From Telmatospirillum siberiense (GTDB taxonomy: Bacteria; Pseudomonadota; Alphaproteobacteria; Rhodospirillales; Magnetospirillaceae), in NCBI RefSeq assembly GCF_002845745.1, contig NZ_PIUM01000015.1, positions 1-64,000 on the forward strand: DNA of 64,000 nucleotides. The letters run 5' to 3'. The translations under genes and the position numbers were made by a program. Every line of letters starts with the position of its first letter. Position 1 is the stretch's first letter. The notes below the pieces were generated by a model. The model made no database searches. It was given only the letters and a program-made list of their open reading frames with translations, and had not been told where the DNA came from. Positions 1 through 8,858 of this stretch are shown one piece after another.

Positions 1-19
1 AGATGTGTATAAGAGACAG
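1..19 (+). other. Tn5 mosaic-end / Nextera adapter remnant
   Basis: The first 19 bases, AGATGTGTATAAGAGACAG, are identical to the transposase mosaic end used in Nextera library preparation. They are not genomic. They supply the artificial N-terminus MYKRQ to the reading frame that runs from position 5, a known adapter translation. Real sequence starts at about base 20, so the contig was not trimmed at this edge. Confidence 0.96.
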
Positions 20-1732
20 GCGCATGGGCGGGCCAGCTTCGAGATTCAGGTCTCTCGGGGCAATCACTGGATCATGGAAGATTACCGTGAGACCGAATCG
101 GCGGCGCGCGCAGTGGCCAAAAAAATCCTGGCGAAACATCAGTACGAGGGCGTTCGCGTCGTAAAAAACTGGTTGCGCGGTGACGGAGTGGTGACCGAGA
201 CCGTCGTCTTCGTCGAAATGGCGTCCGCCCAGCCATTGGTAAACGTGACCATCGTCCCCATCGAGATGTCGCCATATTGCCGCAAGACGGAGGAATATTA
301 CCGTCTGGAAAGCCGCGGCACGATCAACAGACTGTTCCGCAAATATCTGGAGCGGGTCTATCTGACGCCGACCGAGTTGATTCACAACTACAAGGCCCTC
401 AAGAAGATTCAGGCGGTCGAGACTCTGTTCCCGGCTGCCGTCGACCGGGTGGCGACCATCCAGGCGCGGTTCGCCGGCGAGGAGCCGCGGGATCGGCGCG
501 ACGAGGTCTATCGCGCTGTGGCCAGGATGACTTCCCGGGCCCGGGAAGCCGATGAGCATCCGGGGTTGCCGAAATTGAAGGGAGACGATTTCGGCAAGAT
601 CCTGGCGAAAATCGAACAGTTCGCGGCGCCGGACGACGTGAACTTCTATTCCCTGGTCGTTCTGTCGCGCGATCTGGTGGAGCGCCGCAGCTGGCTGGCC
701 AAGCTCGAACGGCTGGTTCTTCTCACCGATCCGGCGCAGAGGGTCGAGGCCTTCGCCCTGCTCGACGGCGTCATCGCAGATTTGTTCGGCGTTCCCTCCG
801 CCTTGCAGGATGTGCTGGGCGTCCAACGCAACCTGGCCGAGGCCCTGTGCGCGATCGCGGATTTGTACGACGGTCGTTTCGACAACGAAAGAAGCGATGC
901 GCGAGGACAACTCGCCATCTTGTCGCCCTTGCTGGCCGGCGGACGTCTCGAGGAGACGCGCCGGGCGCTGCTGGAGCGGTTGCTGCGCCAGTTATCGGGC
1001 GTCCAGCCGCTCAACCGGCATGATCCATCCCGTGAGCGCGAAGCCTTCCGCGAGGTGGCTCGCCGGCTCTTCCGCCCCGATGGGCTGATGGGCGGCGCGG
1101 ATGCCGCCGAAGCCCTGACCCGCCGTTTCGTCCTGTTGGGGCAGGCCGGCGGACAAGCCGGCCTGCGTCAGGCCGTCGGCGGCGTCGTCGTCACATTGGC
1201 GGATCCCTTGTTTTCCGTCACCTATCTGCTGGAATTGGCGGCAAGTCCGTTGGGCGCCGGCCTGATCGCGGAAATCCTCGCCAATTTGCATCGGCTGATC
1301 GGCGTTCCCGACATCAATTTCCTGGCGCCGGCCGCTTCGCCGGTGAAGGATAAGCTGTTGAGGATCACGCGGATCTACGAGGTGATCGCCTCGACCGGTG
1401 GAGTGCCCGATGGCGAGCGTGCCCGCCTTCTCGATCGCCTGGACGAGGTGCTGAGCGGTTATATCAAGCGCGAAGGCGTCATCGAGCGGCTCGACAATCC
1501 CTCGGCACCTCTTCGCGACCGGGCGATCCGTCTTCTCGAATTTTGCGCGGCTCGCGTTTTGCCTCCGGCCAGCAAGGCGCAGGCCTTGGCCCGTGAAAGG
1601 GTGGTCGCCTTGCTGCGGCAGCCCAATTTCGAGGAGCGCTGCGTCGCCGATATCTCCAGTCCGGCTCGCGGCGAGGAGGTCTTGCGCAATCTGCATGCAT
1701 TGATGGCGCGGGGCGGTTTCCGTCTGCACTGA
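20..1732 (+). CDS. Partial conserved protein of unknown function (5' end missing)
   Basis: An open frame enters from the contig edge and ends at TGA 1730-1732, leaving about 570 genomic codons. The apparent GTG start at 5 is adapter-derived; the true start is off the contig, or less likely the ATG at 74. The first 60 residues (FEIQVSRGNHW..., with several charged strands and helices) look like a small folded domain. The rest is Leu/Ala/Arg-rich and helical, with few cysteines, no membrane segment and no signal peptide. I do not recognise the family. It lies 115 nt upstream of the hydrogenase operon on the same strand, but a hairpin with a T run separates them, so co-transcription is doubtful. 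Confidence 0.8.
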   Translation, partial: AHGRASFEIQVSRGNHWIMEDYRETESAARAVAKKILAKHQYEGVRVVKNWLRGDGVVTETVVFVEMASAQPLVNVTIVPIEMSPYCRKTEEYYRLESRGTINRLFRKYLERVYLTPTELIHNYKALKKIQAVETLFPAAVDRVATIQARFAGEEPRDRRDEVYRAVARMTSRAREADEHPGLPKLKGDDFGKILAKIEQFAAPDDVNFYSLVVLSRDLVERRSWLAKLERLVLLTDPAQRVEAFALLDGVIADLFGVPSALQDVLGVQRNLAEALCAIADLYDGRFDNERSDARGQLAILSPLLAGGRLEETRRALLERLLRQLSGVQPLNRHDPSREREAFREVARRLFRPDGLMGGADAAEALTRRFVLLGQAGGQAGLRQAVGGVVVTLADPLFSVTYLLELAASPLGAGLIAEILANLHRLIGVPDINFLAPAASPVKDKLLRITRIYEVIASTGGVPDGERARLLDRLDEVLSGYIKREGVIERLDNPSAPLRDRAIRLLEFCAARVLPPASKAQALARERVVALLRQPNFEERCVADISSPARGEEVLRNLHALMARGGFRLH

Positions 1733-1778
1733 CGGATGTCCGCCGCTCGCCACCAGTGGTAATTTATGAGATTGTGAT

Positions 1779-1800
1779 ACTCTCTTGAAAAGAGAGTTTT
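1779..1800 (+). terminator. Hairpin plus T run between the partial gene and hydB
   Basis: ACTCTCTT (1779-1786), a 3-nt loop, then AAGAGAGT (1790-1797) running into TTTT (1797-1800). The 8-bp stem is AT-rich, so termination may be weak. It lies 47 nt after the upstream stop codon and 48 nt before hydB. It could end the upstream transcript or act as an attenuator in the hydrogenase leader. Confidence 0.5.
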
Positions 1801-1847
1801 CAGGCGTCGGCGCCCATGGGTTCCATCCTCGTCAGGAGGAGTGAGAA

Positions 1848-2990
1848 ATGCGGGCCAGTATCGGCGACAAGGTGATTTTCACGCATGCGGAGCTCGATCG
1901 CCTGATCGCGCTTCTGTGGGGCGATGGCATCCCCGTCGTCGGGCCGAAAGTCGCCGACGGGGCGGTCGTCTACGAGCCCCTGGGCGGCATCGGGGAGATG
2001 CCATGGGGATGGAGCGATGAAAGCGGTCCAGGTCATTATCGCCTGGTCGCAGGGGAAGACGGTGCGCTGTTCGGCTATTCCCTTGGGGCTCAGGGCTGGA
2101 AGCGCCATCTCTATCCGCCGCGGCAAAATCTGTTCCGGGCGGAACGGGCGGGACGAGGCTTCCGTATTTTACGATCCGTAGGCGACGATGCCTCGCCGCC
2201 CATGGCCTTTCTAGGTGTTCGGGCTTGTGAACTGACGGCCATCGGCGTTCTCGATCGTGTCTTCTCGCAAGAGGGATTCGAGGAACCCGGATATCGGAGC
2301 CGGCGCGGAAAGGTGATCATCATCGCCGTCGAATGCGCCCGGGCCGTCGGGACTTGCTTCTGCGCGTCGGCGGGGGGCGGCCCCGCGGTGGACGGCCGTT
2401 TTGATATCAAGCTGAATGAAATCGTCGAAGACGGGGGGCATGTCTTCCTGGCGGTGGCGGGCAGCGATACGGGGGCCGCGTTGCTGTCCCGTCTGAGCGT
2501 CGTTCCGGCGAGCGATGCCCAGATAATCATCGCGGCGGCGCAGCCGGTGGAGGCCGCCCGTCAGCAAAGCCGGCGGATGGACGCCGAGGCCCCCGGGATC
2601 CTGGAGCGGTCCCTGGAAAGCCCGCATTGGGACGATGTCGCCGGGCGCTGTCTGACCTGCGGCAATTGCACCATGGTCTGTCCCACCTGTTTCTGCACGA
2701 CGGTCGAGGACGTGACCGATCTCTCGGGTAATCACGCCGAGCGATGGCGGCTTTGGGATAGCTGCTTCACCATCGACTATTCCCATATCGCCGGTGGAGC
2801 GCTGCGTCAGAAGGCGTCGTCGCGCTACCGGCAGTGGCTCACCCATAAGCTGTCGACCTGGCATCGCCAGTTCGGCATGTCGGGGTGCGTCGGCTGCGGC
2901 CGCTGTATCGCCTGGTGCCCGGTCGGCATCGACATCACCCGCGAGATAGAGAGCCTGCGCAAGGCTGGAGGTTCCGATGGTACAGATTGA
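1848..2990 (+). CDS. hydB: Group 3b [NiFe] hydrogenase beta subunit (4Fe-4S dicluster protein)
   Basis: A 380-residue electron-transfer subunit resembling HydB of archaeal sulfhydrogenase and AsrA of anaerobic sulfite reductase. Two ferredoxin-type 4Fe-4S sites are clear: C268-x2-C271-x2-C274-x3-C278-P ([12 protein letters not shown]) and C347-x2-C350-x2-C353-x3-C357-P ([12 protein letters not shown]). Extra cysteines at C170/C172 and C281/C283 are typical of the family. It probably passes electrons between the hydrogenase module and the flavin subunit. The start is set by AGGAGGAG 8 nt upstream of ATG. It begins an operon in which each following gene overlaps or nearly abuts the one before. 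No signal peptide is present, so the enzyme is cytosolic. Confidence 0.9.
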   Translation: MRASIGDKVIFTHAELDRLIALLWGDGIPVVGPKVADGAVVYEPLGGIGEMPWGWSDESGPGHYRLVAGEDGALFGYSLGAQGWKRHLYPPRQNLFRAERAGRGFRILRSVGDDASPPMAFLGVRACELTAIGVLDRVFSQEGFEEPGYRSRRGKVIIIAVECARAVGTCFCASAGGGPAVDGRFDIKLNEIVEDGGHVFLAVAGSDTGAALLSRLSVVPASDAQIIIAAAQPVEAARQQSRRMDAEAPGILERSLESPHWDDVAGRCLTCGNCTMVCPTCFCTTVEDVTDLSGNHAERWRLWDSCFTIDYSHIAGGALRQKASSRYRQWLTHKLSTWHRQFGMSGCVGCGRCIAWCPVGIDITREIESLRKAGGSDGTD

Positions 2991-3456
2991 GGGGCTGGGG
3001 CCGCTGGTGGCGACCCATCCATTCTTCGCCGACATGGATGGCTCGGCGCTGGAGACCATCGTCGGCTGCTGCGCCAACGAGGTGTTTCGGACCGGCAGCT
3101 ATCTCTACCGGCAGGGCGAGGCGGCTGACAAATTCTACCTGATCCGGGATGGCCTGGTGACGCTGGAGGCCTATGTTCCCGGCCGTCCGCCGATCGCCAT
3201 CGAAACGGTCGAGGCCGGGGAGATCATCGGCTGGAGCTGGCTGGTCAAACCTTATAAATGGAGCAACGACGCCAGGGCTTCCGGCACCGTCCGGGCGGTG
3301 AGCGTCGATGGCGCCTGTCTGCGCCGCAAGATGGAGGCCGACCGGGTCCTGGGCTATGAAATCTACAAGCGGTTCCTGCCGGTGATGGCGCGTCGCCTGG
3401 CACAGAACCGCGAGCGTATCGTTGAACTGGCCACCGAGCCGGCGGGGTTCGATTGA
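2977..3456 (+). CDS. Cyclic nucleotide-binding-domain protein in the hydrogenase operon
   Basis: A 159-residue protein made almost only of a Crp/PKA-type cNMP-binding beta-barrel ([22 protein letters not shown] near residue 40, GEIIGW near 82). It has no helix-turn-helix, so it is not a DNA-binding Crp. The phosphate-binding cassette is degenerate: the usual FGE...PRxA stretch reads [21 protein letters not shown], so binding of a true cyclic nucleotide is uncertain. It overlaps hydB by 14 nt, has GGAGG 5 nt before its ATG, and ends just before hydG. That placement suggests an accessory or regulatory subunit of the hydrogenase. I recall similar genes beside other bacterial group 3b hydrogenases. 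Confidence 0.85.
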   Translation: MVQIEGLGPLVATHPFFADMDGSALETIVGCCANEVFRTGSYLYRQGEAADKFYLIRDGLVTLEAYVPGRPPIAIETVEAGEIIGWSWLVKPYKWSNDARASGTVRAVSVDGACLRRKMEADRVLGYEIYKRFLPVMARRLAQNRERIVELATEPAGFD

Positions 3457-3470
3457 CAGGGGGGCGGCGG

Positions 3471-4331
3471 ATGGATGGATATCCAAAGGGGAATGCCGTT
3501 GGCGCACCGGTCGATCCGATGATCCCGCGACCTTTCCGCATCACCAAGGTCAAAAGCGAGGTGCCGGGCGTTTTCTCCTGGCATCTGGTGCCGGTGGACG
3601 GCGGCGGCTTCGCCTATCGTCCCGGCCAGTTCAACATGCTCTATCTGTTCGGTGTCGGCGAGGTGGCGATCAGCATCAGCGGCGACTGCCGGGACGGCGA
3701 GAAGATCGTCCATACCATCCGGATCGCCGGGTCCGTGACCAAGGCGATGTCCAGCTTGAGCGTCGGCGACGTGATCGGAGTGCGCGGGCCGTTCGGGCGT
3801 CCATGGCCGGTCGAACCGATCTACGGTTCCGATCTTGTCTTCGTCACCGGCACCATCGGTCTCGCCCCCTTGCGGCCCCTGATCTACGAAGTGCTCCATC
3901 AGCGCGACAAGTTCGGCCGCGTGATCATCTGCTACGGCTCGCGCGGAACCGACGATATTCTCTACGAAGACGAGTTGCATCTCTGGCGCGGCCGTTTCGA
4001 TACCAACGTCCATGTCACCGTGCATTCGGCCCCGTCCGGTTATCGCGGCCGTATCGGCAGCGTCGCCGCGGCGGTTCGCGCGGCGCACATCGAAGGCGGC
4101 GATACCCAGGCTTTCGTCTGCCGTTCCGAGGTGATGACCAAGCCGGCGGTCGATGCCCTGCACGAGCGCGGGGTGAGCAGCGAGCGCATCTGGGTGACCC
4201 TGGAACGCAACATGAAATGCGGCATCGGACTGTGCGGTCATTGCCAGTTCGGTCCGACCTTCATGTGCAGGGACGGACCGGTCTACCGGTTCGATGAGAT
4301 CGAGCATCTGTTCGAAATCCGGGAGTTGTAG
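3471..4331 (+). CDS. hydG: Group 3b [NiFe] hydrogenase gamma subunit (FAD/NAD(P)H, 2Fe-2S)
   Basis: A 286-residue ferredoxin-NADP+ reductase-like subunit. The N-terminal barrel has the FAD motif RPGQFN; the nucleotide-binding half has [10 protein letters not shown]; the C-terminus has a 2Fe-2S motif with C250, C255, C258 and C266 ([17 protein letters not shown]). It exchanges electrons with NAD(P)H. An upstream in-frame TTG at 3453 exists, but ATG 3471 follows an AGGGGGG ribosome-binding site and is preferred. The gene abuts hydD (2-nt gap). The family also includes dihydroorotate dehydrogenase electron-transfer subunits, but the neighbours fix the role. Confidence 0.9.
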   Translation: MDGYPKGNAVGAPVDPMIPRPFRITKVKSEVPGVFSWHLVPVDGGGFAYRPGQFNMLYLFGVGEVAISISGDCRDGEKIVHTIRIAGSVTKAMSSLSVGDVIGVRGPFGRPWPVEPIYGSDLVFVTGTIGLAPLRPLIYEVLHQRDKFGRVIICYGSRGTDDILYEDELHLWRGRFDTNVHVTVHSAPSGYRGRIGSVAAAVRAAHIEGGDTQAFVCRSEVMTKPAVDALHERGVSSERIWVTLERNMKCGIGLCGHCQFGPTFMCRDGPVYRFDEIEHLFEIREL

Positions 4332-4333
4332 CC

Positions 4334-5113
4334 ATGCCCGACCGGAAGAGGCCGAAACTGGCGGTCTGGAAGTTTTCCTCCTGCGATGGTTGCCAATTGT
4401 CCCTGCTCGATTGCGAACTGGAGCTTCTGGCCGTCAGCGAGGCGGTGGAGATCGCCTATTTCCTGGAGGCCACCCGCAAGGTGGTGAAGGGGCCCTACGA
4501 CATCTCGCTGGTCGAGGGGTCGATCACCACGCCGCACGATGTCGAGGCCATCCGCCATGTTCGGCGGCAATCGCGAAAATTGATCACCATTGGCGCCTGC
4601 GCCACCGCCGGCGGTATTCAGGCCCTGCGCAATTTCAAGGACGTCAAAGACTTCATCGATCTGGTCTACGCCCATCCCGAATATATCGATACTCTCGACC
4701 GCTCATCGGCGGTTTCGGAGCATGTCCGGGTCGATTTCGAATTGCGCGGCTGTCCGATCAACAAACATCAGTTGCTGGAGGTGTTGAACGCCAGCCTGAA
4801 CGGCCGTCGTCCCAATGTGCATCCGCATGCCGAATGCGTGGAATGCAAGATGCGGGGCAATGTCTGCGTCACCGTGGCCAAGAGCGAGCCCTGTCTGGGC
4901 CCGGTGGTGCATGCCGGATGCGGCGGTCTTTGCCCGTCCGTGGGACGCGGTTGTTTCGGCTGCTTCGGTCCGATGGAGACGCCCAACACCGTGGCCATGG
5001 CCGCGAAATTGGCTGAAATGGGGCTCGACGGCCGGGATATTCAGCGGCGATTCCGCGGCTTCAACGCCTATGCGGACGCCTTCCGCAGGGAGAGCGAAGT
5101 CCATGGCGGTTAG
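4334..5113 (+). CDS. hydD: Group 3b [NiFe] hydrogenase delta (small) subunit
   Basis: A 259-residue small subunit homologous to the 20-kDa (NuoB-like) subunit of complex I. C17-x2-C20 (SSCDGC) and GACAT give the proximal-cluster ligands, LRGCP follows, and a Cys-rich C-terminal half ([30 protein letters not shown]) should bind further 4Fe-4S clusters. There is no Tat signal, unlike membrane-bound uptake hydrogenases, which agrees with a cytosolic bidirectional enzyme. The 3' end overlaps hydA by 11 nt. Confidence 0.92.
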   Translation: MPDRKRPKLAVWKFSSCDGCQLSLLDCELELLAVSEAVEIAYFLEATRKVVKGPYDISLVEGSITTPHDVEAIRHVRRQSRKLITIGACATAGGIQALRNFKDVKDFIDLVYAHPEYIDTLDRSSAVSEHVRVDFELRGCPINKHQLLEVLNASLNGRRPNVHPHAECVECKMRGNVCVTVAKSEPCLGPVVHAGCGGLCPSVGRGCFGCFGPMETPNTVAMAAKLAEMGLDGRDIQRRFRGFNAYADAFRRESEVHGG

Positions 5114-6401
5114 AACGAGAACCATAAAAGTCGACGCCCTGGCCCGCGTCGAGGGCGAGGGATCGCTGCATGTCCGCATTCGGGACGGCCGGGTGCAGGA
5201 GGTGAAGTTCGGCATCTTCGAGCCGCCCCGCTTTTTCGAGGCCTTTCTGGTCGGCCGCGATTACAGCGAGGCGCCCGACATCACCGCCCGGATTTGCGGG
5301 ATTTGTCCCATCGCCTACGAATTGGGCGCGATCCTGGCGATGGAAGACGCCTTCGGCGTCGCCGTGCCGCAAGTGATCTCCGATCTGCGCCGTCTGATCT
5401 ATTGCGGAGAGTGGATCGAGAGCCACGGTTTGCATGTCTATCTTCTGCATGCCCCGGATTTCTTGGGTTTGCCCGATGCGCTGGAACTGGCCAAAGTCGA
5501 CAAGCCTCTGGTGGAACGGGCGCTGCGCCTCAAGAAAATAGGCAACGACATTCTCGAAGCGGTGGGCGGACGGGCCGTGCATCCGGTCAATCTCAAGGTC
5601 GGCGGTTTCTACCGCGCGCCGGCCAAGGCGGCGATCCGCGCCCTGGCCGAGGATCTCAAATGGGCGGTGGAGGAAAGTCTGGCCACCGTCAAACTGGTCG
5701 GCGGGTTCGACTTCCCGGTTCTCGAACAGGCCTACACGTTCGTGGCCCTGCGCCACGAGCGCGACTACGCCATCCACCAGGGGCGTCTGGTCTCCAACGG
5801 CGGACTGGATATTCCTCCGGCCGAATTCCTCGACCATTTCGACGAGGAGCATGTCGCTCATTCCAACGCCTTGCACGGCTTCATGAAGGACGGGCACGCC
5901 CGCTACAAGGTGGGGCCATTGGCCCGCTATGCGATCAATCACGACCGGCTGTCCGAGACGGCGCGGCACGCCGCCCATGCCGCCGGATTGGGGCCGGTGG
6001 TCGGCAATCCGTTCCAGTCGATCGTCGTTCGGGCCGTGGAAATGGTGCAGTCCTGCGAAGACGCCCTGGCCCTGGTCGAGGCTTACGAGGAGCCGGATTC
6101 CCCCGCCGTCACGGTCGAGCCCAGGGCCGGCGTCGGTCATGGCTGCACCGAGGCGCCGCGAGGCGTCTGCTATCACCGCTATCGGCTGGCCGACGACGGC
6201 AGCATCCTTTCCGCGCGGATCGTGCCGCCGACGGCGCAAAACCAGAAATGTATCGAAGACGATCTTTTGAAGGTGGTCGAGGCCAATGCCGATCTTTCCG
6301 ACGAGGCCTTGCGGTGGCGCTGCGAACAGGCCATCCGCAATTACGATCCCTGCATTTCCTGCGCGACCCATTTTCTCGATCTGACGGTGGAGCGGGAATG
6401 A
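5103..6401 (+). CDS. hydA: Group 3b [NiFe] hydrogenase alpha (catalytic large) subunit
   Basis: A 432-residue catalytic subunit. The Ni-Fe ligands are C65/C68 in RICGICP and C417/C420 in DPCISCATH. The reaction is reversible H2 oxidation coupled, through HydD/B/G, to NAD(P)+. After His423 only nine residues (FLDLTVERE) remain; this is the expected C-terminal peptide removed by the protease encoded next. In-frame ATGs exist upstream inside hydD, but the conserved N-terminus (ALARVEGEG at 12-20) fits ATG 5103. The stop overlaps the protease start (ATGA), indicating coupled translation. Confidence 0.95.
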   Translation: MAVRTRTIKVDALARVEGEGSLHVRIRDGRVQEVKFGIFEPPRFFEAFLVGRDYSEAPDITARICGICPIAYELGAILAMEDAFGVAVPQVISDLRRLIYCGEWIESHGLHVYLLHAPDFLGLPDALELAKVDKPLVERALRLKKIGNDILEAVGGRAVHPVNLKVGGFYRAPAKAAIRALAEDLKWAVEESLATVKLVGGFDFPVLEQAYTFVALRHERDYAIHQGRLVSNGGLDIPPAEFLDHFDEEHVAHSNALHGFMKDGHARYKVGPLARYAINHDRLSETARHAAHAAGLGPVVGNPFQSIVVRAVEMVQSCEDALALVEAYEEPDSPAVTVEPRAGVGHGCTEAPRGVCYHRYRLADDGSILSARIVPPTAQNQKCIEDDLLKVVEANADLSDEALRWRCEQAIRNYDPCISCATHFLDLTVERE

Positions 6402-6844
6402 GGCGTGAGGAGGCTTCTCCCCTGCTGGTCATCGGGGTCGGCAACGCCTGGCGCCATGATGACGGGGCCGGGCCGGCGGTCGCCGAGCGCCTGGCCGAGC
6501 GCGTGGCGACGCTTATCCTGCCGGGAGAGGGCACCGAACTGCTCGAAGCCTGGCGCGAGGCCGATCGGGTCATTGTGGTGGATGCCATGCAATCCGGCGC
6601 GCCGGTCGGGACGGTCCGGCGCTTCGATGCGCTTGAAGCCCCTCTTCCCGCCCGATCCTTCCCGCATCTCAGCCATAGCTTCGGATTGCCCGAGGCCGTG
6701 GAGATGGCACGGCTTTTGGGGGGGCTGCCGCGTGAACTGACGGTGTTCGGCATCGAGGCGGGCGATCTGTCCTTCGGCCGGGGGCTGGGGCCGGACGTGG
6801 CGGACGCCGTCGGCAGACTGGCAGGCGAGATCATGGAGCGCTGA
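6398..6844 (+). CDS. Hydrogenase maturation protease (HycI/HoxW family)
   Basis: A 148-residue endopeptidase of the HybD/HycI/HoxW family, which trims the large-subunit C-terminus after Ni insertion. The signature VIGVGNAWRHDDGAGPAV (residues 11-28) contains the Ni-sensing acidic residue at D21/D22. Later VVDAMQSGAPVGTV and LSHSFGLPEAVEMA fit the fold. It starts on an ATGA overlap with hydA and is its dedicated partner. No hypABCDEF accessory genes lie in the window, so those must be elsewhere. Confidence 0.9.
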   Translation: MRREEASPLLVIGVGNAWRHDDGAGPAVAERLAERVATLILPGEGTELLEAWREADRVIVVDAMQSGAPVGTVRRFDALEAPLPARSFPHLSHSFGLPEAVEMARLLGGLPRELTVFGIEAGDLSFGRGLGPDVADAVGRLAGEIMER

Positions 6845-6938
6845 ACGGGCTTTTCCTGCCCCATTGCGTTCCGGGCATTGTTCCTTCGAGCGATTCCAGC
6901 TATACGCGTCTTCCGGAAATGTGACGCCCGAGGAGACC

Positions 6939-7550
6939 ATGCGACGCTTGATCGAAGGATATCGGCTGTTTCACCAGACCTACTACCAGCAGAATCGCGA
7001 GATGTTCGATCAACTGGCGCTGGGCCAGTCGCCAAAGGCGATGGTGATTTCCTGCTGCGATTCGCGCGTCGATCCGGGGCTTATCTTCAACGCCGCGCCG
7101 GGCGAGATCTTCTCATTGCGCAACGTCGCCAATCTGGTCCCGCCTTTTTCGCCGGACGGTGCCAACCACGGGACCAGCGCCGCCATCGAATTCGCCGTCT
7201 GCTCGCTGAAGGTCGAGCACATCATTGTGCTCGGACATGCCCATTGCGGTGGCGTGAGCGCGCTTCTGGGCGCCCATGAGGGCGATTTCATCGGCCCCTG
7301 GATGCGCGTGGCGGAACCCGCCCGGGATGCCGCCCTGGCACAAGTCGGTGACGGCGACCCTGAGTTGCTGCATCGGATCTGCGAGCTTGAAACCGTGAAG
7401 ATCTCGCTGGCCAATCTGGCCGAATTCCCTTGGGTTCGCGAACGGGTCGCCGCCGGTAAGCTGTTCCTGCACGGTTGGTATTTCGACATCGAGAAGGGTG
7501 AGCTTCTGACCACCGACAACGAAGCGGGCACCTTCGAACGGGTGGTATAG
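6939..7550 (+). CDS. Beta-class carbonic anhydrase
   Basis: 203 residues; interconverts CO2 and bicarbonate. Zinc ligands are visible as the C-x-D-x-R motif (C39, D41, R43 in CCDSRVDP) and H100-x2-C103 (GHAHCGG). SLRNVANLVPPF and the C-terminal HGWYFDIEKGEL are typical of the CynT/Can group. ATG 6939 follows GAGGAG with 5-nt spacing; upstream in-frame starts lack this. It begins 94 nt after the hydrogenase protease and may be read through from that operon or have its own promoter. It converges on the lipoprotein gene downstream. Confidence 0.93.
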   Translation: MRRLIEGYRLFHQTYYQQNREMFDQLALGQSPKAMVISCCDSRVDPGLIFNAAPGEIFSLRNVANLVPPFSPDGANHGTSAAIEFAVCSLKVEHIIVLGHAHCGGVSALLGAHEGDFIGPWMRVAEPARDAALAQVGDGDPELLHRICELETVKISLANLAEFPWVRERVAAGKLFLHGWYFDIEKGELLTTDNEAGTFERVV

Positions 7551-7597
7551 GGCGTCGAAGGCGCGTTCGCCCGCCGGCGGACGGGAATCGGTTCCGG

Positions 7598-8017
7598 TTA
7601 TTGAGGGGCGGAGGCCGGGAGGGTGCCGCTGTTGATGGCGGTAGTGATCGGAACCCGCTCGATGCGGATGCCGTAGAGCCGGTTGGCATCGCTTTCCAGC
7701 GGCTGGTCGTAGCAGCTCACCCTGGCGATGCTTTTGTAGCAATAGCTGGTCCTGATGTAGACCGGCGTCGCCTGCGGTGGTTCCAGGCAATAATGATCGC
7801 CTTTCGAGGCGCGGACGGTCGAGCAGTCCATGCCGGTGATCAGCGATATGACGTGGTCCTCGATGGTTTTCTGCGTGTTGATGAGGCTGATGCCGTCGGC
7901 CAGCACGTAAGTCACCGCGGGAGGGGTGATCGGCTGGAGAGCCTTGGTCGTCCCGTTCCAGGCTCCGCAGCCGGAAAGAGCGACGATCGAAAGAAGGCAG
8001 ATGAGCGTACGCCCCAT
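7598..8017 (-). CDS. Small outer-membrane-type lipoprotein, unknown function
   Basis: 139 residues from ATG 8017, with a lipoprotein signal peptide (TLICLLSIVALSGC, lipobox Cys at 17). The mature part has five or more cysteines (MDCSTV, HYCLEPP, SYCYKS, VSCYDQ), so it is probably disulfide-bonded in the periplasm. A longer start at 8047 would add ten polar residues before the signal. I do not recognise a family. It is divergent from the yfgM-like gene and convergent with the carbonic anhydrase. Confidence 0.75.
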   Translation of the reverse strand: MGRTLICLLSIVALSGCGAWNGTTKALQPITPPAVTYVLADGISLINTQKTIEDHVISLITGMDCSTVRASKGDHYCLEPPQATPVYIRTSYCYKSIARVSCYDQPLESDANRLYGIRIERVPITTAINSGTLPASAPQ

Positions 8018-8168
8018 GGTCAATCCCACCGACGGATTATTGCGCAACGTCCACCCATATCACCGCTTCGGTTAAGAGAGAGTCAACGCGTCAACGCAAG
8101 CCGCATTTGCCTTGACGCCAAGCCGGCGCTATGTTGGCCGCCGTTCCGTTTTAAGGAGAGAGTGAACG

Positions 8169-8858
8169 GTGAGCTCCAGCGATCACGATAGCGCGGGTGA
8201 CCTTCTTATCCAGGAGGTCGAAGAGGAACTCCGCCGCGACCAATATCATAAGCTGTGGAAACGATACGGCAATTATATCGTTGCCGCGGTCGTCGCCGTT
8301 ATCCTGGTCGTTGCCGGCTACCAAGGCTGGCAGGAATGGCAAGGGCGCCAGCGTCAGCAGGAAGCGGCCCGGTTCGAGGCGGCCCAGGATTTGGTGGCTC
8401 AGGGCAAAACCGCCGAGAGCGCGGAGGCGCTGGCCAAGCTGTCCTCCGACGGGCACACCGGTTTCGCCACGGCGGCCGGCATGCGGCGCGCCGAACTGCT
8501 GCTTGGACAGGGCGATGTGGTGGGTGCCGCCGCGGCCTATGACCAGGTCGCCAATTCCTCCGGCCCGGCTCTCTACCGCGATCTCGCGGTTTTGAAGGTG
8601 GCGCTGCTGACGCTCGATTCCGGGGATGCCGCCGCCCTCGAAAGCCGCGTGGCGCCGCTCAGCGCCGTTGCCAATCCCTGGCATTTTTCCGCAACCGAGA
8701 TCCTGGCGCTGCTTGCGCAGAAGAAGGGGGATGCCCAAAAGGCCGCCCTGCTTTACAAGCAGCTCGCCGATGATCTGCAGGCGCCGGCGGGTATCCGCGC
8801 CCGCGCCGCCGAAATGCTTGCCGTTTTACCGCCCGCCGCCGACAAGGCCAAGGGCTGA
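8169..8858 (+). CDS. YfgM-like tetratricopeptide membrane protein
   Basis: 229 residues with a GTG start after AAGGAGAG. A short cytosolic N-terminus (DLLIQEVEEELRRDQ) is followed by one membrane helix (about residues 33-52) and a periplasmic Ala-rich TPR-like helical domain. This matches YfgM, an ancillary SecYEG/periplasmic-chaperone partner, called DUF2133 or tetratricopeptide repeat in many alphaproteobacteria. It overlaps bamB by one base; yfgM-bamB-der is a conserved order in proteobacteria. Confidence 0.88.
   Translation: MSSSDHDSAGDLLIQEVEEELRRDQYHKLWKRYGNYIVAAVVAVILVVAGYQGWQEWQGRQRQQEAARFEAAQDLVAQGKTAESAEALAKLSSDGHTGFATAAGMRRAELLLGQGDVVGAAAAYDQVANSSGPALYRDLAVLKVALLTLDSGDAAALESRVAPLSAVANPWHFSATEILALLAQKKGDAQKAALLYKQLADDLQAPAGIRARAAEMLAVLPPAADKAKG

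Noticed and set aside
5061-6371. 436-codon frame opposite hydA
   Set aside because: Antisense to the catalytic subunit with invariant motifs; composition is shadow-like.
8112-8130. TTGACG...TATGTT as a promoter for the yfgM-like gene
   Set aside because: Spacing is only about 13 nt; not a usable sigma-70 arrangement.
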